NCBI RefSeq assembly: GCF_037076465.1
Contig: NZ_AP028908.1
Span: forward strand, 2,046,001-2,110,000
Direction: 5' to 3'
Source: Pectobacterium araliae
GTDB taxonomy: Bacteria > Pseudomonadota > Gammaproteobacteria > Enterobacterales > Enterobacteriaceae
Length of the DNA stretch: 64,000 nucleotides
The position numbers and the translations under genes are program-made. The stretch's first letter is position 1, and the number at the start of each line of letters is the position of its first letter. The notes beneath the pieces were generated by a model that was not told the origin of the DNA, ran no database searches, and worked only from the letters and a program-made list of their open reading frames with translations. Below are positions 47,279 through 57,924 of this stretch, piece after piece.

Positions 47279-49294
47279 ATGAACAACTTAGTCAAAATAA
47301 CCGCCATTGCAGGCTTACTGCTGGCGGGCTCTAGTTTTGCAAATGAAAATATTACGCGTGTTGAGCAGATCCCTCAGCTCCATCAGGAGCCTCAACATGC
47401 CACCGTTAGCGACAGGGTGGCCTCACGTTTCCTGCGTTCGCATTATCGCCAGTTTATGCTGGATGCATCGTTCTCTGAGAAAATTTTTAACCGCTACCTC
47501 AACATGCTGGACTACAGCCACAATGTGTTGTTGGCCTCGGATGTAGCGCAGTTTTCCGGGCAAAAGAACCAATTAGGCGACGCGTTGAAATCCGGCCAAC
47601 TGGATGTTCCGTATGCGTTGTACAATCTGGCGCAGAAACGTCGGTTTGAACGTTTCCAATATGCTCTGTCGCTGCTGGATAAACCGGTCGATCTGACGGG
47701 GAATGAGACGTTTGAGCTCGATCGCAGCAAAGCGCCTTGGCCACAAAACGCGGGGGAACTTAACCGTCTGTGGGATGCCAAGGTAAAATATGACTGGCTC
47801 AGCCTGAAACTGACCGGTAAAGATGATAAAGACATCAAAGAGACGCTGACCAAGCGTTACCAGTTTGCGATTCGCCGTTTGGCGCAGAGCAACAGCGAAG
47901 ATGTTTTCCAACTCGTCATGAACGCCTTTGCGCGTGAAATTGACCCGCACACCAGCTACCTGTCACCGCGTAACACTGAGCAATTCAATACCGAAATGAG
48001 CCTATCGCTCGAAGGGATTGGCGCCGTGTTGCAGATGGATGATGACTACACCATGATTAATTCGATGGTGCCCGGGGGGCCGGCCGCGAAGAGTAAAAAC
48101 ATTACCGTCGGTGACCGTGTGGTCGGTGTAGGCCAAAGCGGTAAACCGATGGTGGATGTTATCGGCTGGCGTCTGGACGATGTGGTCGCGCTGATCAAAG
48201 GGCCGAAAGGCAGTAAGGTGCGTCTGGAAATCTTGCCTACTGGCAAGGGGACGAAAACCCGCATTGTCACGCTAACGCGTGAACGTATCCGTCTCGAAGA
48301 TCGTGCGGTTAAAATGTCCGTCAAAACGGTCGGCAAAGATAAAGTCGGCGTGCTGGATATCCCCGGTTTCTATGTCGGTCTGACGGATGACGTCAAAGTT
48401 CAGCTCCAAAAACTGGAAAAACAGAACGTCAGCAGTATTGTGATTGACCTGCGGACTAACGGCGGCGGAGCGTTGACGGAAGCGGTAGGGCTTTCTGGTC
48501 TGTTTATTCCAAGCGGCCCTGTGGTTCAAGTGCGTGATAATAATGGTAAGGTGCGTGAAGACAGCGACACTGACGGCATTGTTTATTACAAAGGTCCACT
48601 GGTGGTGCTGGTCGATCGCTTCAGTGCTTCTGCTTCCGAGATCTTCGCCGCAGCGATGCAGGATTACGGTCGTGCGCTGATCGTGGGTGAACCGACGTTT
48701 GGTAAAGGCACCGTACAGCAGTATCGCTCGCTGAATCGGATTTACGATCAGATGTTGCGCCCTGACTGGCCTGCGCTGGGTTCCGTACAATACACGATCC
48801 AGAAGTTCTATCGCATTGACGGTGGCAGTACGCAGATGAAAGGCGTGACGCCTGAAGTGATGATGCCAACGGGCACCGAGACGGTAGATACCGGCGAGAA
48901 GTTTGAAGATAACGCGTTACCGTGGGACAGCATCAAAGCAGCCAACTACATAAAGAGCGGCGATTTGAAGGCGCTGATTAGCAGACTGCATGAGCACCAT
49001 CAGGAGCGCATCGCCAAAGATCCTGAGTTCCAATTTGTTGCGCAGGATATTGCCCGCTACAACGCGATGAAGGATAAACGCAATTTCGTATCGCTCAATC
49101 TTGCCCAGCGTGAGAAAGAGAATGACGATGATGAAGCGTTGCGTCTGAACCGGATTAACGATCGACTGGCGCGAGAGGGTAAGAAACCCCTCAAATCGCT
49201 GGAAGATTTGCCGAAAGATTATCAGGCGCCCGATCCTTATCTCGATGAAACGGTAAAAATCGCTAACGATTTGGCGCAAGAACAGAAAGAGTAA
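47279..49294 (+). CDS. prc: Tail-specific protease Prc
   Basis: 671-aa periplasmic serine protease (E. coli 682 aa). It cleaves from nonpolar C-termini, processing penicillin-binding protein 3 and degrading SsrA-tagged proteins and, with NlpI, the endopeptidase MepS. A signal peptide ends near SSFA. The PDZ domain is near residues 235-320, and the catalytic dyad is Ser451 (FSASASE) and Lys476 (TFGKGT). ATG 47279 matches E. coli (MN-signal); GGAGG is 11 bases upstream. MepM and Prc, both cell-wall factors, occur in this window. Confidence 0.97.
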   Translation: MNNLVKITAIAGLLLAGSSFANENITRVEQIPQLHQEPQHATVSDRVASRFLRSHYRQFMLDASFSEKIFNRYLNMLDYSHNVLLASDVAQFSGQKNQLGDALKSGQLDVPYALYNLAQKRRFERFQYALSLLDKPVDLTGNETFELDRSKAPWPQNAGELNRLWDAKVKYDWLSLKLTGKDDKDIKETLTKRYQFAIRRLAQSNSEDVFQLVMNAFAREIDPHTSYLSPRNTEQFNTEMSLSLEGIGAVLQMDDDYTMINSMVPGGPAAKSKNITVGDRVVGVGQSGKPMVDVIGWRLDDVVALIKGPKGSKVRLEILPTGKGTKTRIVTLTRERIRLEDRAVKMSVKTVGKDKVGVLDIPGFYVGLTDDVKVQLQKLEKQNVSSIVIDLRTNGGGALTEAVGLSGLFIPSGPVVQVRDNNGKVREDSDTDGIVYYKGPLVVLVDRFSASASEIFAAAMQDYGRALIVGEPTFGKGTVQQYRSLNRIYDQMLRPDWPALGSVQYTIQKFYRIDGGSTQMKGVTPEVMMPTGTETVDTGEKFEDNALPWDSIKAANYIKSGDLKALISRLHEHHQERIAKDPEFQFVAQDIARYNAMKDKRNFVSLNLAQREKENDDDEALRLNRINDRLAREGKKPLKSLEDLPKDYQAPDPYLDETVKIANDLAQEQKE

Positions 49295-49334
49295 TACGCC
49301 AACGTTGTTCCGATTATCTTTTGAATCGTTCCTT

Positions 49335-49374
49335 AAGCGCCCTGTTAGTTTATCTGACAGGGCGCTTTGTTTTA
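49335..49374. terminator. Terminator between convergent prc and the AraC gene
   Basis: Stem AAGCGCCCTGT (49335-49345) / ACAGGGCGCTT with further pairing around the loop, then TGTTTT. Confidence 0.88.
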
Positions 49375-49412
49375 GATGTGGCCGATGACAGTGTTGTGTC
49401 GTCAATGACGAA

Positions 49413-50279
49413 TTAACGAATCTTGGTGGGTGAACAACCAAAACGGGTTTTAAACCGTTCGGAAAAACGCGCAGAGGATTTATACCCGCAGGCCTCAGCC
49501 AGACGTTGCATACTCCATGACGTTGTCTGTACCAACATCATCGCGTGCTGCATCCGCGTCTCCAGCAACAAGATTTCAAAACGCGTCTGCTCGGCAGACA
49601 ACCTACGGTGCAGCGTGGCTTCGCTCATCGCCAGCACACGCCCAGCAGACTGTGCGGTCCAGTGGCGCGCCGGCTCCTCGCTGATAAGCGCACGTAGCTG
49701 AACTGTCACGCCGGGTTGTGGTGGCGCGCCAAAACGATATCCTCGTTCTGACAGTACCAGCAGCATATCCATCAGTCGGAGGTCGAGACGCGATTCATTG
49801 AGCGTGTTGTCTGTAATCCCTTCAACCAGACGCTGCAATGTACCACGGAGGTCGTCATCCAATGAGACAGACGTGAAGGGGTTCTGACGTTCTTCTGTCG
49901 CTAATTCATCAGGATAGCGGAGATAAAAACGCGTCAGAAGCGTGGGTGAAAACGTCAGAAAGATCGACCGGAAAACAGCATCATGGCCACCGGGCATTTT
50001 CATCAAATCGGCACTGGCATCCGGCGTAATCAGGCAAAGTTGAGACGACGTGTCGATAACCGTCGCTTTATCCTGCTCAAGAATGGTTAATTGACCAGAG
50101 AGAACCAGCAGAAGCGTGGCCTCATAAAAATGGAAACGCGTTGTCTGCTGCGGAGTGCGCAGATGAGGCTGGGCTAACGCACACAGGCCATACCGCTGGA
50201 GCGGCTGGCCTGACGGCAAGCGCCAGTCCACCGTTGCAATGAAAGGTGGAGAAGCAGGGCGCAGAGTGACCACAGTCAT
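49413..50279 (-). CDS. AraC family transcriptional regulator
   Basis: 288 aa. A variable N-terminal sensing domain (residues 1-170, with RFHFYEATLLLVLSGQLTI resembling a cupin strand) precedes two helix-turn-helix motifs (ARHWTAQSAGRVLAMSEATL; SMQRLAEACGYKSSARFSER). Its start overlaps the stop of the upstream PEBP gene by four bases (50276-50279), so it is translated after it. Regulation of that gene or of itself is a reasonable inference. The ligand is unknown. Confidence 0.9.
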   Translation of the reverse strand: MTVVTLRPASPPFIATVDWRLPSGQPLQRYGLCALAQPHLRTPQQTTRFHFYEATLLLVLSGQLTILEQDKATVIDTSSQLCLITPDASADLMKMPGGHDAVFRSIFLTFSPTLLTRFYLRYPDELATEERQNPFTSVSLDDDLRGTLQRLVEGITDNTLNESRLDLRLMDMLLVLSERGYRFGAPPQPGVTVQLRALISEEPARHWTAQSAGRVLAMSEATLHRRLSAEQTRFEILLLETRMQHAMMLVQTTSWSMQRLAEACGYKSSARFSERFKTRFGCSPTKIR

Positions 50280-50908
50280 AACAATTGAGGATTCAACGTA
50301 TACAACCCGGTGAGTTTCGCCTCCGTCAATACGGGCGCATGAGCCAATGCGGCGCGGACACTCGCCCCGTTAATCTCACCTTCTATTGTTAAAGACGGTG
50401 TCGCGAGAGCGTAAAGTGTGAAGATGTAATGGTGGACGAGCGCATCGTTCCATGGTGGGCAAGGGCCATCATAACCATAGTAGGTGCCTTTCATCTGCTC
50501 ATCGCTGGCGAACCAGGCTGTGTAGTCATTAATACCGTGTCGGAATCCTGTTGGTGCATCTGGGCCTGCTTTGCCGCGCGGAGTAATGCTAGTGGAATGC
50601 GAGGCGGCGGCGATTTCGCTGACGCTGGCGGGAATATCCAACAATAGCCAATGGTAGAAATCGACACGGGGCAGAGAGGCGCTCACCTCGCGGCCTTCCT
50701 GATTCACATCGTCACCGCGACTGGGTACATCCGGGTCGTGGCAGATCAACACGAAAGACTGTGTCCCTTCGGGCGCGCCGTGCCAGACAAGGTGGGGATT
50801 GTGGTTAGAAGACAGCGCAATGTGGTTGTTTGCATCTGGTACGGCAAAGGCAAATTCGCCCGGGATAGTTTCGCCGTCCTGAAAACTGTGGCTGGAGAGT
50901 TGCAGCAT
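50276..50908 (-). CDS. YbhB/YbcL-type PEBP family protein
   Basis: 210-aa phosphatidylethanolamine-binding-protein fold, bacterial YbhB/YbcL type (E. coli paralogues are 158-183 aa). The anion-site motifs CHDPDVPSRGDD, FYHWLLLDIP and GPCPPWNDALVHHYIFTLYA are clear. No signal peptide is seen, so it is cytoplasmic like YbhB. It is longer than its relatives, with an extra segment between DPD and HW (DVNQEGREVSASLPRV). The role in bacteria is unknown. First gene of a pair with the AraC regulator. Confidence 0.9.
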   Translation of the reverse strand: MLQLSSHSFQDGETIPGEFAFAVPDANNHIALSSNHNPHLVWHGAPEGTQSFVLICHDPDVPSRGDDVNQEGREVSASLPRVDFYHWLLLDIPASVSEIAAASHSTSITPRGKAGPDAPTGFRHGINDYTAWFASDEQMKGTYYGYDGPCPPWNDALVHHYIFTLYALATPSLTIEGEINGASVRAALAHAPVLTEAKLTGLYTLNPQLL

Positions 50909-51035
50909 GGTGGTGCTCCTTAGCGTGATTCTGATGGGGGTGGAATTATTATAGAAGAAGCCGCACGCAATTATTTTCCTAATACCGTCAGGATAATGCT
51001 TTTAGCTGTCAATTTGAGGGGTTGAGATATTTTTG

Positions 51036-51066
51036 CTAAAAAAATGGCTTCCGATAAGGGAAGCCT
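51036..51066 (-). terminator. Terminator of the pot operon
   Basis: On the minus strand GGCTTCC / GGAAGCC forms a 7-bp stem followed by ATTTTTTTAGC. Confidence 0.88.
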
Positions 51067-51105
51067 CTGTGATTGTGCCGATGCACATCGCGATAGCGTG
51101 CGCGA

Positions 51106-52149
51106 TTAACGACCCGCTTTTAGCTGCTGGAAGTAGGTTTCATACAGCGTGTTGGCGCTGCCGACGTCGTTCTGCCATTCGCCTTTCGCGATGGTTTCAT
51201 CATCTGGGTACAGCGTTTTGTCCCCTGAAACTTCAGGTGGCAGTAATTTTTTCGCTGCCAGATTCGGCGTCGGGTAGCCGATGGTTTCCGCAACCTGTGC
51301 TGCCACTTCAGGGCGCAGCAGGAAATCGATCAGCTTCATCGCACCGTCAACATTTTTGGCGTTGGCCGGAATCGCCAGACTGTCCATCCAGAAGATGCCG
51401 CCTTCTTTCGGCCAAATGACATCCAGCGGTGTCCCCGCCTGACTCGCAACATAAGCAGAACCGTTCCACACCATGCCCAGATTAACTTCGCCTTCGATGA
51501 ATGGGTTGCCGGGGTTGTCCGAATTGAACGTCAGCACGTTTGGCATCAGGGTTTGCAGCTCTTTATAGGCCGCCTCAATCTCTTTGGGGTCGGTGGTGTT
51601 CGCGGAGTAACCCAGCTTACGCAGGGCGATTTGGAACACTTCACGCGCATCATCCGTCAGGAGCAGGCTGTCTTTATATTTCTTATCCCACAGATCGGCC
51701 CAACCGGTGACGCTGGCGGGGTCAATCACCTCATGATTAATACCAATCGCCGTTGCGCCCCAGATATAGGGAATCGAGTAGTCATTGTTCGGGTCGAAGG
51801 ATTTGTGCAGCAGGTTCGGATCGAGATTATGGAAGTTGCTCAGCTTGCTGGTATCAATTTTTTGCAGCATGCCTTCTTTACTCATCTTGGCGATGAAATA
51901 GGTCGATGGCACGACCAGATCGTAGGCACCGTCCTTATAGGTTTTCAGCTTGGCATACATACTCTCATTGGATTCATAGGTGGAGTAAATCACCTTGATG
52001 CCCGTTTCTTTAGTGAACTGTTCCAACAGACCCGGTGGGACGTATTCGGTCCAGTTGTAGAAATAGAGCGTTTTACCGTCGTTGGCGTTGGCGGTGTTGA
52101 TGCCAAACGCTAGCGCGCAGGCTGCCAGTAGGTGTGGCCACTTTTTCAT
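51106..52149 (-). CDS. potD: Spermidine/putrescine-binding protein PotD
   Basis: 347-aa periplasmic binding protein (E. coli 348 aa). A signal peptide ends near NTANA. The mature start KTLYFYNWTEYVPPGLLEQF is characteristic. Polyamine-ligand regions include STYFIAKM, NPFIEGEVNLGMVWNGSAY and FWMDSLAIP. It delivers spermidine, and more weakly putrescine, to PotABC. Last gene of potABCD, 88 bp after potC. Confidence 0.97.
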   Translation of the reverse strand: MKKWPHLLAACALAFGINTANANDGKTLYFYNWTEYVPPGLLEQFTKETGIKVIYSTYESNESMYAKLKTYKDGAYDLVVPSTYFIAKMSKEGMLQKIDTSKLSNFHNLDPNLLHKSFDPNNDYSIPYIWGATAIGINHEVIDPASVTGWADLWDKKYKDSLLLTDDAREVFQIALRKLGYSANTTDPKEIEAAYKELQTLMPNVLTFNSDNPGNPFIEGEVNLGMVWNGSAYVASQAGTPLDVIWPKEGGIFWMDSLAIPANAKNVDGAMKLIDFLLRPEVAAQVAETIGYPTPNLAAKKLLPPEVSGDKTLYPDDETIAKGEWQNDVGSANTLYETYFQQLKAGR

Positions 52150-52237
52150 TATGTTTACCTCCTTACAGGTCCCAAAGGAAATACCCGTTGTTTTCAGCGG
52201 GCATGAAAATCAGATGTGAATGACGTTAGCCGCAACC

Positions 52238-53014
52238 TTATTTTCCGGTGCGGTCGCGTAAAATCAGCTGGCTACTGAGCACCAGTACGAGTGACAGAAT
52301 CAGCAAAATCGTTGCCAGCGCATTGACTTCAGGGGAGACGCCGACCTTCACCATCGAGTAAATCTTCAACGGCAGAATTTCATACGCAGGGCCAGTGACA
52401 AACGAGGACACTACCACATCATCCATCGACAGCGTAAAGCTGAGCAGCCAACTGGCCGCTACGGCTGGCATCGCTAGCGGTAGAATGATTTTGCGCAGAA
52501 TAATCACTTCACTGGCACCTAAGTCGCGTGCGGCTTCCAACATTCGCACGTCGAAACCTTTCAGACGTGAGTAAACGGTGACCACCACAAAGGGCAGGCA
52601 GAACGTGATGTGGGAAAACAGCAGCGACCAAAACCCGAGTGATATGCCCAACAACATGAAGAGTACCAGCAGCGATATCGCCATCACGATATCCGGCGAC
52701 ATCATCACCACGAACAGCATACCGCCGACAAAAGGCTTGCCGCGAAAACGATACCGATACAGCGCGACAGCCGTCAGGGAACCCATCAACGTGGCGAACG
52801 TCGCGGAAAACACCGCCATCGTCAGCGAGTGCTGTGCAGCCTGAAGCAGGCTGTCGTTGTTCATCAGCAGCCGATACCAGTCCAGCGTAAATCCCTGCCA
52901 GTTGATGCCGAAGCGCGCCTGATTAAAGGAATTCACGATCAGAATAATGATCGGAATGTATAGGTAAGCATAAATGATGAACATAAATCCACCGCGGATT
53001 AAGCGTCCAGTCAT
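52238..53014 (-). CDS. potC: Spermidine/putrescine permease PotC
   Basis: 258-aa inner-membrane permease (E. coli 264 aa) with six helices. The EAA loop that contacts PotA reads [24 protein letters not shown] 53014 overlaps the potB stop as ATGA. It forms the channel with PotB. Confidence 0.96.
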   Translation of the reverse strand: MTGRLIRGGFMFIIYAYLYIPIIILIVNSFNQARFGINWQGFTLDWYRLLMNNDSLLQAAQHSLTMAVFSATFATLMGSLTAVALYRYRFRGKPFVGGMLFVVMMSPDIVMAISLLVLFMLLGISLGFWSLLFSHITFCLPFVVVTVYSRLKGFDVRMLEAARDLGASEVIILRKIILPLAMPAVAASWLLSFTLSMDDVVVSSFVTGPAYEILPLKIYSMVKVGVSPEVNALATILLILSLVLVLSSQLILRDRTGK

Positions 53015-53877
53015 TCCAGCTCTCCCTTTTTATTCAGCAGGCGGGCTGTGCGGTAGTAGATAAACAGCAGCACGCCCATGACCAGCGTCAGACAGATGCT
53101 GGTGGCGGCACCAAACGGCCAATCGCGGATATTGAGAAACTGGCTTTTAATCACGTTACCGATCAGCAAATTCTTGGCTCCGCCCATCAAATCGGCAACG
53201 AAAAATAATCCCATGGCGGGCAGTAGAACCAGCAGGCATCCGGCAATAATTCCCGGCATAGTTAGCGGGATTACCACGCGAATGAAGGTTTGCCATTGAT
53301 TGGCACCCAAATCGCGGGCGGCTTCAAGGTAGGATTTATCGAGCTTTTCAATGCTGGAGTAGAGTGGCAGCACCATAAACGGCAGCAGGATATAAATCAG
53401 ACCGAGAATCACTGCTTCGGAGGTATACATAATCCGCAGCGGCGTATCAATCAGGCCCGTCCAGAGCAGAAACTCATTCAGATGACCGCGCGTACTCAGA
53501 AAGATTTTCAGACCGTAAATGCGGATTAGCGAGTTAGTCCAAAATGGCACAATCAGTAGGAACAGCATCAGCGGCTGAATTTTTTTCGGTAAGCGCGCCA
53601 GAATAAAGGCAAACGGATAGCCGAGCAGCAGACAGCAGAGTGTGGCGATCACGGCCATGTTCAGCGAATGCAATAGGACAGAAGCATAAAGTGGATCGGC
53701 CAGTCGCGTGTAGTTTTCCAGCGTAAAGACCAGACTGACGAAATGGGTGTCATCGCGCGTCAGAAAACTGGTGCCGATGATCATCAGGTTGGGCAGGAAA
53801 ACAAACAGCACCAGCCAGGCAACGATGAGGCTAATAATGATGTTTTGAAAGCGTTTACGCGACTTCTTCATCTTCAT
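53011..53877 (-). CDS. potB: Spermidine/putrescine permease PotB
   Basis: 288-aa permease with six helices and the EAA loop [22 protein letters not shown]. The start at 53877 lies 23 bp inside the potA coding region and has GGAGG 11 bases upstream. The N-terminus ([12 protein letters not shown]) is about 13 residues longer than the annotated E. coli protein; ATG 53871 is an alternative. Confidence 0.95.
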   Translation of the reverse strand: MKMKKSRKRFQNIIISLIVAWLVLFVFLPNLMIIGTSFLTRDDTHFVSLVFTLENYTRLADPLYASVLLHSLNMAVIATLCCLLLGYPFAFILARLPKKIQPLMLFLLIVPFWTNSLIRIYGLKIFLSTRGHLNEFLLWTGLIDTPLRIMYTSEAVILGLIYILLPFMVLPLYSSIEKLDKSYLEAARDLGANQWQTFIRVVIPLTMPGIIAGCLLVLLPAMGLFFVADLMGGAKNLLIGNVIKSQFLNIRDWPFGAATSICLTLVMGVLLFIYYRTARLLNKKGELE

Positions 53878-54976
53878 CGTGCAGGACGACCTCCCAACTT
53901 TCCACCCAGGTGACGTCTACTTTCTGGTTGAGTGAATGGTCGACGTCGGGATCGTCTTCATTAAAGAATTCGCTGACCATGACCATCTTGCCGTTTTCCA
54001 GCTCAATGTTGGATTCCAGCGTCATGCCTTTATAGTTGCGCTCACGCACATAGCCCACCATCCCTTCCGCTGGCATACCATCGCCCAGTTCTTCGACGCG
54101 TAAATCTTCCGGCCGCAGCAGCACGTTGAGGTGTTGGCCGACGTTGACTGGAACGCTGACGGTGATAATGCATTCGTGGCCTTCAACCTGTGCGCGAACC
54201 CGCTGTTCGTCCAGCGGTTCTAGTACGATGGCATCAAAGATATTGATTTCACCGATAAAACTGGCGACGAACAGATTTTTCGGTTCTTCGTAGATTTCAC
54301 GCGGCGTTCCATCTTGCTCGATGCGTCCATCGCGCATTACCACAATGCGGTCAGACATGGTCAGCGCTTCTTCCTGATCGTGCGTGACGAAAATAAAAGT
54401 GATACCCAGCTTACGTTGCAGCGCTTTCAATTCATTCTGCATCTGCTTACGCAGTTTATAATCGAGCGCGGACAGGGATTCATCCAGCAGCAGCACTTTC
54501 GGCTGGTTAACGACGGCGCGAGCGATGGCAACGCGCTGTTGCTGGCCGCCGGACAACTGATGCGGGCGACGCTGCGCCAGATCTTCCAATTGCACCATTT
54601 TCAGCGCGTCAATCACGCGAGGGGCAATCTCTGCGGCAGGCGTTTTCTGCATGCGCAGGCCAAACGCCACGTTTTCAAACACGGTGAGATGTGGAAACAG
54701 GGCATAACTTTGAAACACGGTATTCACGTGCCGCTGCTCGGCAGGTTGATGAGTAATATCCTGTTTTTCCAGCATGACATTACCGCTATCGACCGTTTCC
54801 AGACCGGCAATCAGGCGCAGTACCGTGGTTTTTCCGCAGCCAGATGGGCCGAGGATCGTCAGAAACTCACCGTTATTAATGGTGAGATTAAAATGTGAAA
54901 TGATGTCTTTGCCATCAAAGCCTTTATGGACGTTGATCAATTCAATGACCGGCACAGCCAGAGTGTTTTCTTTCAT
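53855..54976 (-). CDS. potA: Spermidine/putrescine ABC transporter ATPase PotA
   Basis: 373-aa ATPase (E. coli 378 aa). Walker A GPSGCGKT is at residues 43-50; the signature is [14 protein letters not shown] and Walker B is [11 protein letters not shown]. The C-terminal TOBE regulatory domain (about residues 245-370) may bind polyamine and inhibit uptake, as in E. coli. First gene of potABCD; its end overlaps potB by 23 bp. Confidence 0.97.
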   Translation of the reverse strand: MKENTLAVPVIELINVHKGFDGKDIISHFNLTINNGEFLTILGPSGCGKTTVLRLIAGLETVDSGNVMLEKQDITHQPAEQRHVNTVFQSYALFPHLTVFENVAFGLRMQKTPAAEIAPRVIDALKMVQLEDLAQRRPHQLSGGQQQRVAIARAVVNQPKVLLLDESLSALDYKLRKQMQNELKALQRKLGITFIFVTHDQEEALTMSDRIVVMRDGRIEQDGTPREIYEEPKNLFVASFIGEINIFDAIVLEPLDEQRVRAQVEGHECIITVSVPVNVGQHLNVLLRPEDLRVEELGDGMPAEGMVGYVRERNYKGMTLESNIELENGKMVMVSEFFNEDDPDVDHSLNQKVDVTWVESWEVVLHDEDEEVA

Positions 54977-55358
54977 TAAGGTCTAGCTCTATTTCCTGAT
55001 TTGGCCAATCAACGGCATTTCCGTTGCGATCGTACCAAGGGTTATCACCTTTCAGACAGCGTGTGCAATTAAGTGCGGCATTTTACGGGAAACGTTGCCT
55101 AACGCCAACTTGTGTAGTCCTGCATCCTGCCGATTAGTGAGCAAACGGTGGTGATTTAATCAATGGATTGGCTCAGATGTCTCTCTGTTGTTATGTAGTT
55201 GTTGCTTGTTTTGGATGTTCTTCGTGACGTGGTCGCTGCTTTTTGGTCAGAATTATGGTCTGACGGTTTGTTAAATCGGGAAAAAACTGACCTGACGCAA
55301 TATCTACCGTGGTAGCCCTATCCATAATGCTTTTCAGGGTTCAGGGGGCATAAATAAG
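54977..55358. other. potA-pepT divergent regulatory region
   Basis: 382 bp without a gene. It contains an inverted repeat GTCAGA (55246-55251) / TCTGAC (55259-55264), a possible operator about 100 bp before pepT. A palindrome-like TGATTTAATCA lies near 55155. No known regulator could be assigned. Confidence 0.4.
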
Positions 55359-56591
55359 ATGGATAAATTACTCGACAGATTTTTGAATTACGTTTCATTT
55401 GATACACAGTCTAAATCCGGTGTTCGGCAGGTGCCGAGCAGCGACGGTCAGTTAAAACTGGCGCGAGCGTTGCAGCAGGAACTGCTCGAACTGGGATTTG
55501 AACAGATTGCATTGAGTAAACAAGGTTGCCTGACGGCGACACTTCCGGCGAATGTCGCCTGGCCAGTACCGGCCATTGGCTTTATTTCACACATGGATAC
55601 GTCACCGGATTTTAGCGGCAAAAATGTGAATCCGCAGATTCTGGAAAACTATCGCGGTGGCGATATTGCGTTGGGGATGGGAGATGAAGTGCTGTCACCC
55701 GTCATGTTCCCAGTTCTGCACCAGCTACTGGGGCACACGCTGATTACCACCGATGGCAAAACGCTGCTAGGGGCAGATGATAAAGCGGGGATCGCTGAGA
55801 TTATTACCGCGTTGGTACGGCTGAAAAAAAGTCAGCTACCGCACGGGGATATTCGTATTGCCTTTACGCCCGATGAAGAAATTGGCAAGGGCGCGCAGTT
55901 TTTTGATGTCAAAACGTTTAACGCACAGTGGGCTTATACCGTAGATGGTGGTGGTGTCGGTGAGCTGGAGTATGAGAATTTTAATGCTGCATCGGTTCAG
56001 ATAAAAATCGTAGGCAACAATGTGCATCCCGGTAGTGCCAAAGGTGTGATGGTCAATGCGTTGACGTTGGCCTCTCGCTATCATCAGCATGTGCCGGAGA
56101 ATGAGTCGCCGGAGCAGACGGACGGCTATCAAGGGTTCTATCATCTCCACACGATAAAAGGTTCTGTAGAACGGGCAGACTTGCACTACATCGTCAGGGA
56201 TTTTGACCGTAATGGTTTTGAGCGGCGTAAGCAGGTGATGTTGGATATTGCTGAAAAGGTCGGCGAAGGACTGCATCCAGATTGCTATATTGAAGTCACG
56301 ATTACCGATACCTATTACAACATGCGTGAGCAGGTTGAACAGCACCCGCACATTATCGCGTTGGCACAGCAGGCGATGCGAGATTGCGATATTGAACCTA
56401 ACATGAAGCCGATTCGCGGTGGCACAGACGGCGCACATCTGTCATTTCTGGGACTACCGTGCCCCAATCTGTTTACCGGCGGCTACAACTATCATGGTAA
56501 ACATGAATTTGTCACGCTGGAAGGGATGGAAAAGGCGGTGTCTGTGATTATGCGCATTGCTGAACTGACGGCGCTGCGCGCGAAGCCGTAA
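55359..56591 (+). CDS. pepT: Peptidase T (tripeptidase)
   Basis: 410-aa M20 zinc aminopeptidase (E. coli 408 aa) that releases the N-terminal residue of tripeptides. Metal-site motifs are [36 protein letters not shown] and the terminal [16 protein letters not shown] precedes ATG 55359. Cytoplasmic. It appears to be a single-gene unit ending at the terminator 56617-56637. Confidence 0.97.
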   Translation: MDKLLDRFLNYVSFDTQSKSGVRQVPSSDGQLKLARALQQELLELGFEQIALSKQGCLTATLPANVAWPVPAIGFISHMDTSPDFSGKNVNPQILENYRGGDIALGMGDEVLSPVMFPVLHQLLGHTLITTDGKTLLGADDKAGIAEIITALVRLKKSQLPHGDIRIAFTPDEEIGKGAQFFDVKTFNAQWAYTVDGGGVGELEYENFNAASVQIKIVGNNVHPGSAKGVMVNALTLASRYHQHVPENESPEQTDGYQGFYHLHTIKGSVERADLHYIVRDFDRNGFERRKQVMLDIAEKVGEGLHPDCYIEVTITDTYYNMREQVEQHPHIIALAQQAMRDCDIEPNMKPIRGGTDGAHLSFLGLPCPNLFTGGYNYHGKHEFVTLEGMEKAVSVIMRIAELTALRAKP

Positions 56592-56616
56592 GTGTACCCA
56601 CTTTGCATCGACGAAT

Positions 56617-56637
56617 AAGGCGGGAACTTCCCGCCTT
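56617..56637. terminator. Bidirectional terminator between pepT and roxA
   Basis: AAGGCGGGAA / TTCCCGCCTT, a near-perfect palindrome of 21 bp; the closing bases form the loop. Confidence 0.85.
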
Positions 56638-56668
56638 ATCTTTGCACGAACGATGAGCTTCGTTTGCC

Positions 56669-57790
56669 TTAATCTGCAAAGTACCAGTAACCGCTGTTAA
56701 TCAACACGGTAAGCTGCGCGAGGAAAGATGGGTCTTCCAGTGCATTGCCCAGCTGTTCCGCATCAATAGTCAGGTGCTCAGCCAACGCAAACAGTGCCGC
56801 CTGGTGCGTGCTGTTCACTTTCTCTCCGTTAACGAAGCAGTTATCCCCAACACAGATGACTCGCAAGCCGCCTAAACGACGCAGCGGTTCACCTTGTTGC
56901 AGGTAATCATAGACTTCACCCACCTGATAAGGCGGTTCCGGTGGTGAGAGATCGAGTTCATGACGAGACTGGGAAATAAATTCACCAAACCAGTTCTGGA
57001 AATGCTCCGGTTGTTGCACCAGATCTAGCATCATTTTTTGCAGCGCATCCAGCTCTTGCGGCAGCACGCTGGCGACATGTTCACGGGAGGGAATATTGGG
57101 ATCGCTGTAACGATAGCTACCGAGCTCACGGGAAAGTACATAATCGGCAAAGCCGCTAACCAGTTCGCGAGCGTTCGGTGCGCGGAACCCGACCGAATAA
57201 TTCAGCGAATTCTCCAGTGAATAGCCTTCATGCGGGAAGCCCGGCGGAATGTACACGATATCGCCCGGTTCCAGTTCTTCATCAATAATCGCCTCAAACG
57301 GTTCAACCTGAAGCAGGTCTGGATGTGGGCAGTGCTGCTTCATCGGTATTTTTTCACCGATGCGCCAGCGGCGACGCCCCGTCCCCTGAATGATGAAAAC
57401 ATCATATTGATCTAGGTGCGGTCCGACACCTCCACCGGGAACCGAAAATGAAATCATCAAATCGTCGGTACGCCAGTCTGGCAACGGTCTAAATGGTTGC
57501 ATCAGAGCGGAAGAGGGTTCATGCCAGTGGTCGACGGCCTGTACCAGCAGCGACCAATTACTTTCCCCCAGATGATCGTAGCTCTCGAAAGGACCATGGC
57601 TCACCTGCCAACGCCCATTCTGATGGCTGACCAGACGGCTATCTACCTCATTTTCCAACGCCAGACCCGCGAGTTCGTCAGGTGAAATCGGGTCGATAAA
57701 ATGTGTGAAACCGCCTTTAATCAGGAGCGGGCGCTTTTGCCAATAGTTCGCTAAAAAATCCTGCCAGTCGAGGTTAAGCTGATAGTCCAT
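56669..57790 (-). CDS. roxA: Ribosomal protein uL16 arginine hydroxylase RoxA (YcfD)
   Basis: 373-aa JmjC-type 2-oxoglutarate/Fe(II) oxygenase, the same length as E. coli YcfD, which hydroxylates Arg81 of ribosomal protein L16. Iron ligands are His and Asp of GPHLDQYD and the distal His of GFPHEGYS. ATG 57790 (MDYQLNLDWQDFL) matches E. coli; an in-frame upstream start would add 22 unsupported residues. A 134-bp gap separates it from phoQ on the same strand. Confidence 0.96.
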   Translation of the reverse strand: MDYQLNLDWQDFLANYWQKRPLLIKGGFTHFIDPISPDELAGLALENEVDSRLVSHQNGRWQVSHGPFESYDHLGESNWSLLVQAVDHWHEPSSALMQPFRPLPDWRTDDLMISFSVPGGGVGPHLDQYDVFIIQGTGRRRWRIGEKIPMKQHCPHPDLLQVEPFEAIIDEELEPGDIVYIPPGFPHEGYSLENSLNYSVGFRAPNARELVSGFADYVLSRELGSYRYSDPNIPSREHVASVLPQELDALQKMMLDLVQQPEHFQNWFGEFISQSRHELDLSPPEPPYQVGEVYDYLQQGEPLRRLGGLRVICVGDNCFVNGEKVNSTHQAALFALAEHLTIDAEQLGNALEDPSFLAQLTVLINSGYWYFAD

Positions 57791-57924
57791 ACCGTTTTCC
57801 AGAAACTTGTTTTTGAGGAAATGACTGTTCTTGAAGACATGATTTTCGTGAAACAATCAATATGTTAAAATAATTCACACGTTGGCAATAAGTATAGCGG
57901 AAGCATTGCGCGCTGTACCGTCTT

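Noticed and set aside
55150..55165. FNR site upstream of pepT (TGATTTAATCA region)
   Set aside because: The half-sites are spaced three bases apart and not four as in TTGAT-N4-ATCAA; one flank base also fails.
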